From NCBI GenBank assembly GCA_023418315.1, contig JAEZZY010000035.1, positions 1 through 20,705 of the forward strand: a stretch of DNA of 20,705 bases, read 5' to 3'. This document shows positions 1 through 8,506 of the stretch, piece by piece. The notes below the pieces were generated by a model, which searched no databases, was not told the origin of the DNA, and saw only the letters and a list, made by a program, of their open reading frames with translations. Within the stretch, counting starts at the first letter, position 1; every line of letters begins with the position of its first letter. Source of the stretch: Bacteroidota bacterium (lineage in GTDB: Bacteria; Bacteroidota; Bacteroidia; Chitinophagales; Chitinophagaceae). The translations under genes were made by a program, and so were the position numbers.

Positions 1-55
1 TTTGTCGAAGTAGCGGATGATTATTATTTTTATTCCTCTTGAAAAGTCCCAATGG

Positions 56-442
56 TTAGCTTAGTTGATGCAACGAGTAAGATAATCGGGACTTTTCTTT
101 TAAAAAAAATTTCGGATAGTTATGAAACGAAACTAATACTCTACACTTGGTAACGCTATAAACCACGTCCAAATTGATATCTCCGTTTAGTGTTTTTTTT
201 GACAATTTGAAAAAAAAGATAAAAGATGAAACTGCCAATGACATAATTATAATAAAATACACTGCTTTTAGTATGAATATATCTTTAACGTAACTAACAG
301 GTTTAAATGGAATTATTAATAGAAAGTATAAAGATGAAAAAATAATGTGGTACGTTAAAAAAGCAGAAAAGGCAGCACTCGTACTTTCTTTTCTATTTTT
401 TGTTTTATAAAACGCTTTGTAAAATATTTTTAGTAGTAGCAT
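56..442 (-). CDS. hypothetical membrane protein (possible immunity protein)
   Basis: Not recognised as a known family. The 128-residue product is basic at the N-terminus and has two strongly hydrophobic stretches, about residues 31-46 and 55-78, followed by a basic hydrophilic tail. A two-helix inner-membrane protein with a cytosolic C-terminus fits. The ATG at 442 lies 15 bases after the stop of the small gene upstream on the same strand, so the two are probably co-transcribed. Base composition is clearly more AT-rich than the housekeeping genes to the right. A short membrane protein directly behind a gene that looks like a toxin tail is the usual arrangement of an immunity gene, but that role is inference from position only. 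Confidence 0.5.
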   Translation of the reverse strand: MLLLKIFYKAFYKTKNRKESTSAAFSAFLTYHIIFSSLYFLLIIPFKPVSYVKDIFILKAVYFIIIMSLAVSSFIFFFKLSKKTLNGDINLDVVYSVTKCRVLVSFHNYPKFFLKEKSRLSYSLHQLS

Positions 443-457
443 TTTAAATTGTTTTAT

Positions 458-715
458 TTAGTTTCCGTCAATCCAGTTATCTATTGTATCACCAGCCATC
501 AATCTTATTCCACCATACATGACACCGACTCCCCAAGCAACTGGAGCCACAGCAGGCACAAAACTTCCTACATATATAGCTGAACTAATCGCTAAATCCA
601 CTTTTGTAGATGTCCTTACAGAACCTAAAGTTTCATATTCTACCGCAGCTTGTGCAACTCCCCACACTGGCAAGAATGAGGCGATAGCCCTTTGCAGCAT
701 AGCTTCTTGTGCCAC
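458..715 (-). CDS. small hypothetical protein, possible C-terminal remnant of a polymorphic toxin
   Basis: The 85-residue product has an alanine- and glycine-rich hydrophobic middle (about residues 39-72) and ends in an acidic tail (GDTIDNWIDGN). The frame opens with GTG at 715 directly after an in-frame TGA at 716-718; an ATG at 700 is the alternative start. The tail and the hydrophobic stretch are reminiscent of the C-terminal ends of RHS or other polymorphic toxins in Bacteroidetes, and a membrane protein gene follows 15 bases downstream. No full toxin lies upstream, so if this reading is right only the tail survives. It could also be an unrelated small orphan gene. Confidence 0.4.
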   Translation of the reverse strand: MAQEAMLQRAIASFLPVWGVAQAAVEYETLGSVRTSTKVDLAISSAIYVGSFVPAVAPVAWGVGVMYGGIRLMAGDTIDNWIDGN

Positions 716-772
716 TCATTCCGCAATCCAATCTTCCGCAATTTACTACAGCATAGCTTACAAATACAATAC

Positions 773-830
773 GATAGGATAGACAATTTTATTTTCAGCC
801 AAACCGAAGGGCACAATTGTCTATTCTGTT
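773..830. repeat. imperfect inverted repeat in the divergent intergenic region
   Basis: Bases 773-788 can pair with 815-830 over 16 positions. The inner ten, ATAGACAATT with AATTGTCTAT, are perfect; three of the outer six are G-T pairs. The loop is 26 bases. It lies between the divergent small gene at 458-715 and the peroxiredoxin at 887. It may be an operator or an RNA hairpin; the sequence does not decide. Confidence 0.4.
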
Positions 831-886
831 TCCGTAGTTTTTTGCTATAAAGCCGTACCTTCGTTATCTAAAAAAATCAATTCATT

Positions 887-1348
887 ATGGCAATAAAAGC
901 AGGTACAAAAGCTCCGGATTTTACGCTTTACAATACCGATAAAAAGGAAGTTTCCTTAAAAGATTTCGCCGGTAAAAAACTGGTCATCAATTTTTTTCCC
1001 GCAGCATTTACGGGTGTTTGCTCTGAGCAACTTTGCAACAACAGAGATGATCAACAGTTTTACAACGATGTGAATGCCTCTGTGGTAGGCGTTTCTGTAG
1101 ATTTACCCTTTTCGCAAGGGATTTTCAAAAAACAAGAAAACCTGAATTTTGATTTGCTTTCCGATTTCAACAAGCAAATGATTCGCGACTATGACATGTA
1201 CCTCGACAATTTTGCAAATGGCTATAAAGGCGTGGCAAAAAGAGGCGTGGTAGTAGTAGATGAAAACGGCACGGTAATCTATTCGGAAGAAACGGAAAAC
1301 CCCGGTGTACAGGTAAATTTTGACGCACTCAAAGCGGCATTGAAATAA
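887..1348 (+). CDS. peroxiredoxin (AhpC/TSA, Bcp/AhpE-like)
   Basis: A thiol peroxidase that reduces hydrogen peroxide and organic hydroperoxides, probably cytosolic since no signal peptide is present. The 153 residues have the thioredoxin fold signature of the family: APDFTL at 9-14, and the active-site motif PAAFTGVC at 38-45, which places the peroxidatic cysteine at Cys45. Cys50 follows in a C-x4-C arrangement like that of Bcp proteins and may be the resolving cysteine. An arginine in the KRGVVVV segment near residue 119 fits the conserved active-site arginine. The ATG at 887 gives the expected N-terminus. The gene seems to stand alone, with a candidate hairpin 33 bases after its stop. A 1-Cys AhpE-type mechanism is the alternative. 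Confidence 0.9.
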   Translation: MAIKAGTKAPDFTLYNTDKKEVSLKDFAGKKLVINFFPAAFTGVCSEQLCNNRDDQQFYNDVNASVVGVSVDLPFSQGIFKKQENLNFDLLSDFNKQMIRDYDMYLDNFANGYKGVAKRGVVVVDENGTVIYSEETENPGVQVNFDALKAALK

Positions 1349-1380
1349 AAATCTTTCCTAAAAAAAACTAAAACAAAGGG

Positions 1381-1418
1381 GCTATGGTGGAAACAATATT
1401 AAGCGTTTGCACCGTAGC
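1381..1418 (+). terminator. stem-loop after the peroxiredoxin gene, possible terminator
   Basis: GCTATGGTG at 1381-1389 pairs with CACCGTAGC at 1410-1418 with one G-T pair. After a G-G mismatch, AAAC (1391-1394) pairs with GTTT (1405-1408), leaving a 10-base loop. There is only TTAAT and no real T-run after it, so termination is uncertain. It also lies 35 bases before the TTG start of the flavoprotein and could be part of its leader. Confidence 0.4.
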
Positions 1419-1453
1419 TTAATCTGTGCAGGTTTGCTTTAAATTCAACACTC

Positions 1454-2665
1454 TTGCGTATAGCCATTATCGGTGCGGGCGCTTCCGGTTGCTTTGCCGC
1501 AGCCAACATTCCTTATAGGCAAGGCAGGGAAGTAGTTGTTTTTGAAAAGACGGGAAAGATGCTGCAAAAAGTGAAACTATCCGGTGGCGGGCGCTGCAAT
1601 GTTACCCATCAGCTTTCAGACATTCCCGAACTGATTAAAAAATATCCCCGCGGAAAAAACTTCCTCAAAAAAACCTTACACCGCTTCTCCCCTGCCGATA
1701 CCCTCCGGTGGTTTGAAGAAAGAGGCGTATCCTTAAAAGCGGAGGCAGACGGCAGAATGTTTCCTATAACGGATCATTCGCAAACCATCATAGACGCGCT
1801 CACAGCCGCTATGCAACGGAATAAAACCACCGTGCATTACCACAAATCCGTAACGCGTATAGAGCCGGCAAAAGAAGGGCAGTTAAAACTCTATTTTTCG
1901 GATCAAACAACATACACAGCCGATAAAGTGCTGGTAGCCTGCGGCGGTTTCCCTAAAAAAGAACAGTATCACTGGTTGCTGCAACTGGGGCATTCCATCC
2001 AAGAACCGGTACCTTCATTATTCACGTTCAATCTGCCGGGGCATCCCCTCACCCACCTGATGGGAGTAGCCGTAGCCCATGCTCAGGTAAAAATCGTGGA
2101 CACTAAAATTTCAGAAAGCGGGCCGGTGCTTATCACGCATTGGGGATTGAGCGGACCGGCCATCCTCCGCGCATCTGCATGGGGCGCCAGAGATATCAAC
2201 GAACGGCATTATCATTTTAAAACCCGCATCAATTGGCTGGGAGATATAAACGAAACGGAGCTGAAAGACAGGATGGAGGAAAAACGAAAATACGAGGGAA
2301 GTAGTTTTATAAACGACCGGAATGATTGGAATCTGCCCAAACGGCTATGGGAATTTTTTCTTTCCGAAGCGGGCATTCAAGAGAAAACCCGCTGGGGCGA
2401 ACTGAAAGCAAGGCAGCACTATGAGCTTACCGAACTTTTGCTGCGCCATAGTTTTGACGTAGCCGGAAAGACCACCTATAAAGAAGAATTTGTAACAAGC
2501 GGCGGCATAGAACTTTCGGAAATACACGTAGAAACAATGGAAAGCAAGCTGGTGCCGGGTCTGTATTTTGCCGGGGAAATCCTGAATGTGGACGGCATAA
2601 CCGGCGGTTTCAATTTCCAACATGCGTGGAGCAGCGGCTGGCTCTTTGCCAGGAATTTCGACTGA
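1454..2665 (+). CDS. HI0933/YhiN-family FAD-dependent flavoprotein
   Basis: An NAD(P)/FAD-dependent oxidoreductase of the HI0933 (YhiN, BaiN-like) family; the physiological substrate is not known for most members. The N-terminus carries the Rossmann dinucleotide-binding motif GAGASG at residues 7-12. KLSGGGRCNVTH at 41-52 is the diagnostic family motif. The C-terminus has a second FAD-contacting region (LYFAGEILNVDGITGGFN). The 403 residues match the usual family length of about 400. The start is a TTG at 1454: the frame is closed by TAG at 1415-1417 with no ATG or GTG between, and starting at the TTG gives the typical MRIAIIGAGASG N-terminus. It is probably soluble, with no signal peptide. 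It may share transcription with the peroxiredoxin 105 bases upstream. Confidence 0.9.
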   Translation: MRIAIIGAGASGCFAAANIPYRQGREVVVFEKTGKMLQKVKLSGGGRCNVTHQLSDIPELIKKYPRGKNFLKKTLHRFSPADTLRWFEERGVSLKAEADGRMFPITDHSQTIIDALTAAMQRNKTTVHYHKSVTRIEPAKEGQLKLYFSDQTTYTADKVLVACGGFPKKEQYHWLLQLGHSIQEPVPSLFTFNLPGHPLTHLMGVAVAHAQVKIVDTKISESGPVLITHWGLSGPAILRASAWGARDINERHYHFKTRINWLGDINETELKDRMEEKRKYEGSSFINDRNDWNLPKRLWEFFLSEAGIQEKTRWGELKARQHYELTELLLRHSFDVAGKTTYKEEFVTSGGIELSEIHVETMESKLVPGLYFAGEILNVDGITGGFNFQHAWSSGWLFARNFD

Positions 2666-2736
2666 TCCGTTTCTTTTTTTATTCATCATAGCGTATTTAT
2701 TTGGAGAGTGAATGCCTATAAAATGGTAATTATCAT

Positions 2737-2744
2737 TATATTTG
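2737..2744 (+). promoter_or_regulatory. Bacteroidetes -7 element before the secreted repeat protein
   Basis: TATATTTG is a perfect match to TAnnTTTG, 49 bases before the ATG at 2794. I see no TTTG -33 element at the usual distance. Confidence 0.4.
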
Positions 2745-2793
2745 ATACTGTTTTTAGAAAATAAAAACATCCCCCTTAAATACGCCCCCTTTA

Positions 2794-3681
2794 ATGAAGC
2801 ATTGTTTTTTAGCGGCTTTGTGCAAATTGCCTTTGAAGGAACGCAAGCTATTTCCATCCTACCCAAAATGGTTTTCAGGAAAATATTTATGCTGCATCGT
2901 CTTGTTGGTAGTTCATTCTTTCTACGCACAGGCGCAAGCTGTGTATTGCCCTCCCAATATAGATTTTGAAAGCGGAAACTATGGCTATTGGCAGTTTTTC
3001 ACGGGAAGCTGCTGCCCTATAAACGCCACTACACTTTCGGGTGCGGTAGCAAACAGACATGTTTTGACTTCAGGAACCGCTGTTGATCCTTATGGCGGAT
3101 TTCCGGTGGTAGCTCCGGGCGGCGGTATCTATTCTCTAAAACTGGGAAACAACAGCACCGGATCTCAGGCAGAGCGGGCAAGATATTATATCCATGTACC
3201 TGCCACTACAGGCAATTATAGTTTGATTTACCGGTATGCCGTGGTTTTTGAAAATCCTTCAGGACATCCTCCTGCGGCACAACCCCGGTTTGAAGTAAAA
3301 GCCTATGATTCGGCTACCAACCTGCCTCTTTCTTGCGCACAATATTCTTATGTTTCAGCCGCTAATCTTCCAGGATTTTCGCTAAGCAATATAGGGAGCG
3401 ATGTATGGTATAAATCATGGACCACAGCAAGCCTCAACCTATCCGGACTTGCGGGTAAAACCATAGCTGTGGATTTTGCCTCCGGAGATTGTGATTACAG
3501 CGCCCATTTCGGATATGGCTATGTAGATATGAGTTGCAGTTTGTTTCAGATTCAGGCGGTGAATTGTACGAGCGCGCCCACTACTACGTTGAATGCGCCG
3601 CCCGGCTTTCAAAGCTATGTATGGATGGATTCGTCATTTTCCTCCATAATAGATACCGGCGCCACCATGCCATTACCGTAA
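2794..3681 (+). CDS. secreted type IX system cargo protein, N-terminal part (broken gene)
   Basis: This is the 5' half of a surface or secreted protein whose 3' half continues in another frame. A signal peptide is visible near residues 30-50: KYLCCIVLLVV is the hydrophobic core, and cleavage would fall after FYAQA or AQAQA. The n-region of about 29 residues is unusually long. The mature part opens with CPPNIDFESGNYGYWQFFTG, typical of the N-terminal module of large Bacteroidetes adhesin-like proteins, and contains several cysteines. The frame stops at TAA 3679-3681 just after DTGATMPLP, in the middle of what looks like a repeat module. The continuation in the other frame at once reads ITVTVNALP, the end of a later module. 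See the finding on this break. Confidence 0.75.
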   Translation: MKHCFLAALCKLPLKERKLFPSYPKWFSGKYLCCIVLLVVHSFYAQAQAVYCPPNIDFESGNYGYWQFFTGSCCPINATTLSGAVANRHVLTSGTAVDPYGGFPVVAPGGGIYSLKLGNNSTGSQAERARYYIHVPATTGNYSLIYRYAVVFENPSGHPPAAQPRFEVKAYDSATNLPLSCAQYSYVSAANLPGFSLSNIGSDVWYKSWTTASLNLSGLAGKTIAVDFASGDCDYSAHFGYGYVDMSCSLFQIQAVNCTSAPTTTLNAPPGFQSYVWMDSSFSSIIDTGATMPLP

Positions 3682-4904
3682 CGGTAAATGCGTTGCCTAT
3701 TATCAGCATAACACCTGCTACCGCTACGGTTTGTATGGGGCAAAGTATTTTGCTTACTGCAAATGGCGGCGTGTCCTATAATTGGTCGCCGGCTACGGGA
3801 TTAAGCAATACAATGTATGATACCGTTACCGCATCGCCTGCATTCACCACTACTTATACTGTCATAGGCACGGATAGCAACGGCTGCGTTCAGCAGGATA
3901 GTGCAACCGTGTTTTTACGTCCCCAACCGATGATAAGTGCCGGTGCGAACAAAACAGTATGTGAAAACCTTCCGGTACAATTGCAGGCTACGGGCGGCAT
4001 AAGCTATGTATGGTCGCCGGTAGCTTATTTGTCATGCACCCACTGTGCCAATCCCATCGCTATGCCCCCGGAGGATATAACCTATTCCGTAACCGGTACG
4101 GATGCCTATGGCTGTACGGATTCTGCCACTATCTCCCTACAGGTCATTCACCATAAGCCCGTTTCTTTCAGTGAAGACAACAGCATTTGTATGGGTGCCT
4201 CCGTATTGCTTTCCGCAAGCGGTGGCGATCAATACATCTGGTCGCCGGCAAGTGATTTGTCTTGCGCAGATTGCAGTGCGCCTATAGCCATGCCCGCTAC
4301 CACCACTACTTATACCGTTATCATCAAGCAAGGCGATTGTTTTGCGGACACCGGGCGCATCCATATCCATGTGCTGCCTCAGCCTATAATAGATGCAGGG
4401 GCGGATCAAACCGTTATAGACGGCGGAAGTGTGGTGTTGCTTGCTACCGGAACGCATACAGAGCGCTACTTGTGGTCGCCGCCGGATTTTCTGAGTTGTA
4501 CGGACTGTCCTACGCCGGTAGCAAATCCTACACGCACGACCGTCTATACCGTTACAGCCTATAACGGACCTTGCATCGCAAAAGATGAAGTAACCGTTTT
4601 TGTAGGCTGCGAGAATAATATTTTTCTCTCCAATACCTTTACCCCTAATGGCGATGGACTGAATGACCGCTTTTTTCCGCAGCGGAGAAGTAATATGCTT
4701 ATTCAGCGATTTGCTGTTTTTGACCGATGGGGAGAGTTGGTATTTGAAAAAAATAATTTTTCCCCCAATGATGAACAAAGCGGATGGGACGGTACTTATA
4801 AAGGAAAATTATTGCCGCCGGATGTGTATGTCTATATCCTGGAAACGCTTTGCGATGCAGGAACTCCCATCCAAATAAAAGGCGATGTGGCGCTCATACG
4901 ATAG
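3667..4904 (+). pseudogene. secreted type IX system cargo protein, C-terminal part with PKD-like repeats and CHU_C sorting domain
   Basis: This is the 3' half of the gene that begins at 2794, in a different frame; there is no convincing start of its own. It holds four PKD/Ig-like repeats of 76-78 residues, each with the core WSP (the shared TGGTCGCC lies at 3783, 4011, 4239 and 4473). The last three also carry LSCxxC. The C-terminus, from about 4615, is a type B sorting domain of the type IX secretion system (gliding-motility or CHU_C type): NTFTPNGDGLND, then RFAVFDRWGELVFE, then GWDGTYKG, ending in KGDVALIR. Family knowledge says this domain directs outer-membrane translocation and surface attachment. 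The protein is probably an adhesin-like surface protein if the frame is restored. The break may be real or an assembly error. Confidence 0.75.
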
Positions 4905-4995
4905 CCGGGAAAATTCACATTCCGCAGGGGTTGGCAAGCACTTTAGGATAGAAAAATTGAATCCATAGGAGAAAGCAAAAGAAACGCAATTAGCC

Positions 4996-5003
4996 TATCT
5001 TTG
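4996..5003 (+). promoter_or_regulatory. Bacteroidetes -7 element before the TPR gene
   Basis: TATCTTTG, a perfect TAnnTTTG, lies 37 bases before the ATG at 5041 in the 136-base gap after the sorting-domain gene. Confidence 0.5.
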
Positions 5004-5040
5004 CGCTCCAATTGATTTTTTTGACTTTTTAATTTATAAA

Positions 5041-5697
5041 ATGAACCCAGCCATACGCCGCTTCATTGTTTTTAATCGCATCTGGATTGCACTTGCCCTC
5101 ATCGCTCTCGGTTTTTGGATCGGTTTTGCCGCTACCTGGTGGATTGCCTGGATTCCTTTCCTTATAGCCGTGTTGATGATTGTGGCACATTTCCTCATTG
5201 GCCCCATGACACTGATACAAGGCTATGTGGAGAATGGCGACATGGAAGGCGCACAAAAGCTGATGGATACCGTAAAATATCCCAACCTGCTGTATAAACC
5301 CGTTCGTTCTTCTTACTATATGCTTCGCGCGAATTTCTCCAGTATGGGCGACAATCTGGAGCGGGCGGAAGAAGACCTGCGCAAAGGACTGGCAGCCGGT
5401 ATGCCCGAAAAAGAATACGAAGGAACCGCCTATCTGCAATTAGGATCTATCGCTTTCAAAAAAGGAAATACGAAAGAAGCCTATGAGCATATTCGCAAAG
5501 CCGTGAAAATAGGTTTACCCGATAAAGACAGCGAGGCAACCGCTTTCTTGCAGCTTTCGGGAATTTGCATGCAACGCCGTGATTTCCGCAGCGCCAAAAT
5601 GTACTTCAGCAAGGCGAAAATGTGCAAGCCTAAGAATAAAGAAGTAGTGAGCCAGATTAATGAAATGAGCAAATACATGGCGAGAATACCCGGCTAA
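5041..5697 (+). CDS. membrane-anchored TPR-repeat protein
   Basis: A 218-residue protein with two closely spaced hydrophobic helices at about residues 13-31 and 32-54, rich in tryptophan, followed by a soluble helical domain. That domain has tetratricopeptide-like pairs: one begins at the GYVENGDMEGAQKLMDTV segment, and later ones include AYLQLGSIAFKKGNTKEAYEHI and AFLQLSGICMQRRDFRSAKMYF. TPR domains bind partner proteins, but no partner is visible here. The ATG at 5041 has a good -7 element upstream. The TAA at 5695-5697 directly abuts the stop of the convergent amidotransferase gene, leaving no intergenic base. The exact role is unknown. Confidence 0.8.
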   Translation: MNPAIRRFIVFNRIWIALALIALGFWIGFAATWWIAWIPFLIAVLMIVAHFLIGPMTLIQGYVENGDMEGAQKLMDTVKYPNLLYKPVRSSYYMLRANFSSMGDNLERAEEDLRKGLAAGMPEKEYEGTAYLQLGSIAFKKGNTKEAYEHIRKAVKIGLPDKDSEATAFLQLSGICMQRRDFRSAKMYFSKAKMCKPKNKEVVSQINEMSKYMARIPG

Positions 5698-6267
5698 TCA
5701 AGAACGATACATCTCCTCCCAATTTCTTAATAATTGTAATCCTTCCTTCGTGCCGATGCTTTCGGGATGAAACTGCATACCGATACAGGGATATTTTTCG
5801 TGGGCTATAGCCATGATGCACTGATCATCTTCTGATACCGCAAGGCTTTGCAGGCAATCGGGCAACTGCTCAATCACCAGCGAATGATAGCGCATTACTT
5901 CAAAACGGGATGGTGTATAGGCAAAAAGAGGATGATCCAGATGTCTTATCCTGCTCGTTTTTCCATGTATGGGATAAGGTGCATGCACCAATTTCGCCCC
6001 AAAATACATACCCAGCGCCTGATGTCCTAAACAGATACCCAATATAGGAATGGATTGATGAAAAGCGGCAATCGCCTCCATACAAATACCGGCTTGCAGC
6101 GGTGTCTCCGGTCCGGGAGAAAGAATGATGCGAGAAGGTTGGATTTGCTTTATCTCCTCCACATTTAATTCATTATTTTTAAAAACCCTGCATTCCGCCC
6201 CGAGCTGCAAAAAATAATCACGCAGGATATAGGTAAAACTATCGTAATTGTCAATGAGCAGATACAT
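5698..6267 (-). CDS. glutamine amidotransferase, PabA/TrpG type (aminodeoxychorismate or anthranilate synthase component II)
   Basis: A class I glutamine amidotransferase that releases ammonia from glutamine for a chorismate-using partner, PabB in folate synthesis or TrpE in tryptophan synthesis. All hallmarks are present in 189 residues: IDNYDSFTY at 5-13, SPGPETP at 50-56, the nucleophile elbow GICLGHQ with Cys79, and QFHPES with His167 and Glu169 completing the triad. The length is normal. No trp genes are nearby, which favours PabA or a dual-use subunit, but the sequence alone does not separate them. It lies 35 bases downstream of the peptidase gene on the same strand, so read-through from there is plausible. 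Confidence 0.9.
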   Translation of the reverse strand: MYLLIDNYDSFTYILRDYFLQLGAECRVFKNNELNVEEIKQIQPSRIILSPGPETPLQAGICMEAIAAFHQSIPILGICLGHQALGMYFGAKLVHAPYPIHGKTSRIRHLDHPLFAYTPSRFEVMRYHSLVIEQLPDCLQSLAVSEDDQCIMAIAHEKYPCIGMQFHPESIGTKEGLQLLRNWEEMYRS

Positions 6268-6302
6268 CGTTCGGCAGTTAGGATTTTATAGTACCCTCCA
6301 TC

Positions 6303-8474
6303 TTATAAATTTTCCAGGATAAAATCCGTCATGCGGCTGTAAAGATGCAACCTTGTATTACCGCCGGAAATACCGTGTGCCTTATTGGGATAATATTCTG
6401 CGTCAAACGATTTATCGGCTTTAATCATCTCCTCCACCAGCCTCACCGAATTTTGAAAATGGACGTTATCATCTCCGGTGCCGTGTATGAGCAGCAGTTT
6501 TCCTTTCAGATTCTGTACCATGCTCACCGGCGAATTGTTGTCATAGCCGCCGGGGTTTTCGGCAGGTGTGCGCATATAGCGCTCCGTATAGATATTGTCG
6601 TAATAACGCCAGTTGGTAACGGGCGCTACGGCGATGGCGGCTTTAAACACATCCGCACCTTTAAAGAGGCAGGTGCTGCTCATGAACCCGCCATAGCTCC
6701 ATCCCCAGATACCTATCCTTTTTTTATCCACATAGGGAAGCGTAGCCAGGCTTTTGGCTACTGCTATCTGGTCGTCGCTTTCTAATTTTCCCAGTTGCAG
6801 ATAGGTTTTCTTTTTAAAATCCTCGCCGCGGAAACCGGTGCCTGTGCCATCGGCGCATACGATAATATAGCCTTTTTGTGCCAGCATTTGGTGCCACCAG
6901 TAATCTTTGGGCGGAAAGGCATCCGCCACTTGCTGTGAGCCGGGACCACTGTACTGAAACATGAGCACAGGGTATTTTTTTGTCTTGTCAAAATCGGGCG
7001 GAGTGATCATCCAGGCATGCAGCATTTCTTTCACGCCTTCTATTTCCATCAGGCGAATCTTACCCCAGTCATAGTCCTCCATTTTCTGTTTCAATTGCCG
7101 GTTGTCTTCCAGCGTGCGTACTATTTTTCCGTGCTTGTCGCGCAGATAATATACCGGTGGCTCGGTAAGCGTGGAATATTTATCTAAAAAGAATTGATAC
7201 CCTTCTATAGGCGTGATGCTGTGCGTGCCTTTCTCCGGCGTGAGCAATTGCCTGTAATTGCCATCCAGACCTACACGATAAAGCTGGCGCTGCAAAGGAG
7301 ATTTTTCGGCGGCAGTATAGTAAAGCGCATTGCTCGTTTCATCTATGCCGATGAGGTTTTCAATATCATAATTGCCGGAAGTAAGTGCAGTCAGTTTTTT
7401 ATCCACCCAATCCCAGCGGTAGAAATGATTGTAACCACTCAGTTCACTGCTAAATATGAATGATTTTTTATCGGAAAGAAACTGAAGATTATCATTGATC
7501 TCCACATAGTATTTATTGCTTTCGCGGTAAATGACTTGGGTAGCGCCGGTACGGGCATTTGCAAGCAGCAGCTCCAGGTTATTCTGATGGCGGTTGAGGC
7601 GGTAAATGCACAATTCATTGGCATCCTTCGTCCATTTTATGCGCGGGATGTAAAGGTCGGTTTCCTTGCCTATGTTTGCCGTTACCGTATTCTTAGAAGC
7701 AAGTTGGTAGAGCTTTATTTGAATAAGGGAATTGGCTTCGCCTGCTTTGGGATATTTGAACGTATAGGGCGTGGGATAGAGCTTGTCGTAAACCGTCATG
7801 GTATATTCCGGCACATTGCGTTCATCAAAACGATAATAGGCGATTGTTTTACCATCCGGCGACCATTGATAAGCTTGTGTAAATGCAAACTCTTCTTCAT
7901 ATACCCAGTCGCAGTTTCCGTTAATGATTTCATTCCGTTTTCCGTCTTTGGTGATTTGTGTGGTTTTATGGGTTTTAAGGTCTTTGTAAAAAAGATTATT
8001 GTCTTTTACAAAAGCCACTTTGCTGCCATCCGGCGAAAAACTTGCGTGCAGCACTTTCTCCGCATCCAGAAGCGAAACGGAACCGGCTTCCATATCATAG
8101 ACATACACCCTATAAACTGCCGAGCGGCGATAGATATAGCTTGGCTCTTCAAACAAGAGCATTTTATTTTCATCCTTGCTGAATTCGTACCTGTCCGGCT
8201 TCACCACCTTTCCGTTAGCCGTCTGGCGACTGTTGTCAAACAAGGTTTTTATTTTTTCGCCGGTGGCGAGGTCGTAAAGATTTATTTGGTAAACCCCGTC
8301 TTTCACTTCTTTTTGCGTGTATTGCGTGCCGTTGCGCTTGGCGTTAAAACCAGGTACGGATTTGATGCTGAACGTACCTTTTTTCCATATATCCTGCAAG
8401 CTGATGTGTTTTTTCTGTGCAGGGGCAGAAAAGGCAAGGATACATGCTGCGGAAAGCAAAAGAAATCTCTTCAT
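6303..8474 (-). CDS. dipeptidyl-peptidase IV-like S9 family peptidase
   Basis: An exported serine peptidase that removes N-terminal dipeptides, typically X-Pro or X-Ala. Taking the ATG at 8474 gives 723 residues and a clean signal peptide (MKRFLLLSAACILAFSAPAQ). A longer TTG start at 8501 would overlap a perfect -7 promoter element, so it is rejected. The N-terminal two thirds form the DPP-IV beta-propeller, including DWVYEEEF, the glutamate pair that grips the substrate N-terminus in DPP-IV. The catalytic domain has GWSYGG with Ser593, GTGDDNVHF with Asp668 and NKAHG with His700; the Asp-His spacing equals that of human DPP-IV. It probably acts in the periplasm in peptide use. Confidence 0.93.
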   Translation of the reverse strand: MKRFLLLSAACILAFSAPAQKKHISLQDIWKKGTFSIKSVPGFNAKRNGTQYTQKEVKDGVYQINLYDLATGEKIKTLFDNSRQTANGKVVKPDRYEFSKDENKMLLFEEPSYIYRRSAVYRVYVYDMEAGSVSLLDAEKVLHASFSPDGSKVAFVKDNNLFYKDLKTHKTTQITKDGKRNEIINGNCDWVYEEEFAFTQAYQWSPDGKTIAYYRFDERNVPEYTMTVYDKLYPTPYTFKYPKAGEANSLIQIKLYQLASKNTVTANIGKETDLYIPRIKWTKDANELCIYRLNRHQNNLELLLANARTGATQVIYRESNKYYVEINDNLQFLSDKKSFIFSSELSGYNHFYRWDWVDKKLTALTSGNYDIENLIGIDETSNALYYTAAEKSPLQRQLYRVGLDGNYRQLLTPEKGTHSITPIEGYQFFLDKYSTLTEPPVYYLRDKHGKIVRTLEDNRQLKQKMEDYDWGKIRLMEIEGVKEMLHAWMITPPDFDKTKKYPVLMFQYSGPGSQQVADAFPPKDYWWHQMLAQKGYIIVCADGTGTGFRGEDFKKKTYLQLGKLESDDQIAVAKSLATLPYVDKKRIGIWGWSYGGFMSSTCLFKGADVFKAAIAVAPVTNWRYYDNIYTERYMRTPAENPGGYDNNSPVSMVQNLKGKLLLIHGTGDDNVHFQNSVRLVEEMIKADKSFDAEYYPNKAHGISGGNTRLHLYSRMTDFILENL

Positions 8475-8498
8475 GACGGGATGATTTATAAACACCGT

Positions 8499-8506
8499 CA
8501 AAAATA
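8499..8506 (-). promoter_or_regulatory. Bacteroidetes -7 element before the S9 peptidase
   Basis: On the minus strand this reads TATTTTTG, a perfect TAnnTTTG ending 24 bases before the ATG at 8474. It supports that start over the TTG at 8501, which lies inside the element. Confidence 0.5.

Noticed and set aside
519..782. An 87-codon plus-strand frame over the small gene at 458-715.
   Set aside because: The plus product has no coherent hydrophobic or domain pattern, while the minus frame does and is followed closely by a co-directional gene.
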